A stretch of 5,300 nucleotides of DNA from Thermoplasmatota archaeon. Lineage in GTDB: Archaea > Thermoplasmatota > JAQUQK01. Positions 4,354-5,300 of this stretch are shown here, piece after piece. The stretch's first letter is position 1; every line of letters starts with the position of its first letter. Location of the stretch: contig JAQUQK010000137.1 in the NCBI GenBank assembly GCA_028716125.1, forward strand, positions 1 through 5,300. The letters are read 5' to 3'. Both the position numbers and the translations under genes were made by a program. A model generated the notes under the pieces. That model did no database searches, was not told where the DNA came from, and saw nothing but the letters and a program-made list of their open reading frames with translations.

Positions 4354-4908
4354 TTATTTCGTTTTTCCGAATTTTTCAAAGAATGCAGTTTCTTCTAATT
4401 TCCTGCGCGGAGAAAATTTTTCGATAAGCCCTTTTGTGATTCGGACGCGCAGGTTGTTTTCTTCGTCAGGATAGCCAAGAGGCGTGAGCGCAACTACGCG
4501 CATCTCCTCAGGGATTTGGAGCATTTCCTTGATTTTCGCCTCGTCATAAATTCCAATCCAGCACGTGCCAAGTCCTTGCGCTGCTGCCGCGAGAACGAGA
4601 TGCTCCATCGCAATTCCAGTGTCAACGAGATAATACTGCCTTCCGTCGCGCTCCCCGGACTTTTTCGGGTCGGCGCAAGCGACTATGACGCAAGGCGCCT
4701 GCGGAAGCCACGGGTTCACAATCGGGTGCGCCATCGCCTTGATTTTCTCCTTGTCGCGCACCACAATCAAATTCCAGCACTGGCCGTTTTTCCACGAGGG
4801 CGCAAGCCGAGCGGTTTCAAGGCATTTTACGATTTTTTCTTCCTCAACTGGCGCATCTTTGTATCCCCTGACAGAGCGGCGGGTGGAAATCACGTCGAAG
4901 AATTCCAT
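4354..4908 (-). CDS. Nitroreductase-family flavoprotein
   Basis: From the ATG at 4906-4908 this is 184 residues, a normal length for a single-domain FMN-dependent nitroreductase. The N-terminal STRRSVRGYKD (residues 8-18) is the family's FMN-phosphate-binding arginine motif. APSWKNGQCW (36-45) matches the flavin-contact region, and the segment with GIAMEHLVLAAAAQGLGTCWIG followed by VVALTPLGYPDE is the conserved C-terminal core. These enzymes are usually homodimers that use NAD(P)H to reduce quinones, nitro compounds or other acceptors; the true substrate here is unknown. The frame is open for 27 more codons upstream (ATG 4989), but that extension lacks family similarity and overlaps the TATA box. 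TTTTTATACGG sits about 26 bp before 4908, so 4908 is the leaderless start. Confidence 0.93.
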   Translation of the reverse strand: MEFFDVISTRRSVRGYKDAPVEEEKIVKCLETARLAPSWKNGQCWNLIVVRDKEKIKAMAHPIVNPWLPQAPCVIVACADPKKSGERDGRQYYLVDTGIAMEHLVLAAAAQGLGTCWIGIYDEAKIKEMLQIPEEMRVVALTPLGYPDEENNLRVRITKGLIEKFSPRRKLEETAFFEKFGKTK

Positions 4909-4927
4909 GAGATATAATCTGGTATTG

Positions 4928-4938
4928 CCGTATAAAAA
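4928..4938 (-). promoter_or_regulatory. TATA box for the nitroreductase gene
   Basis: The minus strand reads TTTTTATACGG, centred about 26 bp before the ATG at 4908. This is the clearest archaeal TATA box in the window and fixes the gene start as leaderless. Confidence 0.65.
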
Positions 4939-4964
4939 TGATTCGTAATTTCTTCTGCCGATGG

Positions 4965-4972
4965 CTTTATGA
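4965..4972 (+). promoter_or_regulatory. Possible TATA-like box for the lipoprotein gene
   Basis: GCTTTATGA lies about 40 bp before the ATG at 5009, which would put the transcription start near 4995 with a leader of about 14 nt including the GGTGAT site. Weak evidence: composition and distance only. Confidence 0.3.
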
Positions 4973-4994
4973 ACGCGCAATTCACTCATTGTGT

Positions 4995-5000
4995 GGTGAT
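4995..5000 (+). promoter_or_regulatory. Shine-Dalgarno site GGTGAT of the lipoprotein gene
   Basis: GGTGAT matches the archaeal anti-Shine-Dalgarno complement (GGAGGTGATC) over six bases and stands 8 nt before the ATG at 5009. It identifies that ATG as the start. This gene is therefore SD-led, unlike the apparently leaderless genes for the protease, methyltransferase and nitroreductase. Confidence 0.7.
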
Positions 5001-5008
5001 TTTACTTG

Positions 5009-5300
5009 ATGAGCAGGATTTTATCGGCAATTTCAGTGTTAATGTTTCTGACCGTAGGATTCAGCGGGTGCGTAGGCGAGGAAGTATCTAGGATTTTGAA
5101 TCTCCCTGCGCAGGAACAAGAGCAAGGCAAAGGATGGATTTACGGAGCGGTTTCTGTCGAAGGCGGAAGCGGCGAAGGCGCGGCGGTCATACTGAACAAA
5201 ACTTGGATTGAGGTGGCGGCGGTCGGGGGCGGGCAATACAAAATATCCAATGTCGAGCCAGGGGAATACAGCATTCTTGCCGCGAAGGGCGAATTATGTC
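5009..5300 (+). CDS. Lipoprotein with a carboxypeptidase-regulatory-like beta domain, 3' end cut off
   Basis: Ninety-seven codons run without a stop to the window edge. The N-terminus MSRILSAISVLMFLTVGFSGC is a lipoprotein signal: a basic residue, a hydrophobic core, and the lipobox FSGC with C21 as the lipidated residue. The mature part begins with a Gln/Glu-rich linker (about 34-40), followed by GWIYGAVSVEGGSGEGAAV and then QYKISNVEPGEYSILAAKG. This pattern of G-x-V followed by a Y-x-I-x-N-V-x-P-G-x-Y strand is typical of CarboxypepD_reg/prealbumin-like beta-sandwich domains found in surface proteins. It probably sits on the outer face of the cytoplasmic membrane. The rest of the protein and its role lie outside the window. 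It is divergent from the nitroreductase, with a 100-bp gap. Confidence 0.85.
   Translation, partial: MSRILSAISVLMFLTVGFSGCVGEEVSRILNLPAQEQEQGKGWIYGAVSVEGGSGEGAAVILNKTWIEVAAVGGGQYKISNVEPGEYSILAAKGELC

Noticed and set aside
4516..4948. Plus-strand frames opposite the nitroreductase
   Set aside because: They are shadows of a clear nitroreductase gene on the other strand.

Overview
The window reads as a piece of an archaeal chromosome. Reasons: a CAT-anticodon tRNA is interrupted at position 37/38 by a 59-nt intron that can fold into a bulge-helix-bulge; several protein genes have a TATA-like box about 23-28 bp before the start codon and no Shine-Dalgarno site (leaderless style); others carry GGTGA/GAGG-type ribosome binding sites; and the RNA methyltransferase has the form expected of the archaeal NOP2/NSUN group. 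I cannot place the lineage further. A small-genome DPANN-type archaeon is possible, but that is a guess.

Layout. Positions 1-778 (minus) hold the 5' part of a CPBP/CAAX-type membrane protease that runs off the left edge. Positions 779-1511 are a tRNA region: two perfect 66-bp tandem repeats, tRNA-Ser(TGA), tRNA-Leu(TAG), a 59-bp hairpin unit, and an intron-containing tRNA-Met(CAT). Positions 1512-2444 (plus) encode an exported protein of unknown function anchored at both ends. Positions 2456-2635 and 2721-3290 (both minus) encode a tiny LGF-repeat membrane protein and an AN1-like zinc-finger protein with two C-terminal membrane helices; the stretch of about 2650-3370 is visibly AT-rich. Positions 3385-4353 (plus) encode an RNA m5C methyltransferase, whose stop codon abuts that of a convergent nitroreductase (4354-4908, minus). 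From 5009 to the right edge (plus) begins a lipoprotein with a beta-sandwich-like domain.

How the genes relate. There is no obvious single pathway. The tRNAs and the m5C methyltransferase share a translation/RNA-modification theme, but they are not adjacent in one operon. Four products are membrane or exported proteins (protease, double-anchored protein, LGF protein, lipoprotein), and the zinc-finger protein is also membrane-attached.

The most unusual thing is at the tRNA genes. Immediately upstream of both tRNA-Ser and tRNA-Met lies a 59-66 bp unit built the same way: a copy of the first 13-16 nt of that particular tRNA, a structured middle, an inverted copy of an 8-nt block at the end of the acceptor strand and start of the D stem, then exactly 11 nt ending in CAAT(C/A)AT before the tRNA begins. 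The sequences differ between the two loci but the design is the same. This points either to an element or mechanism acting on tRNA 5' ends, or to a tRNA-specific leader RNA able to pair with the tRNA it precedes.
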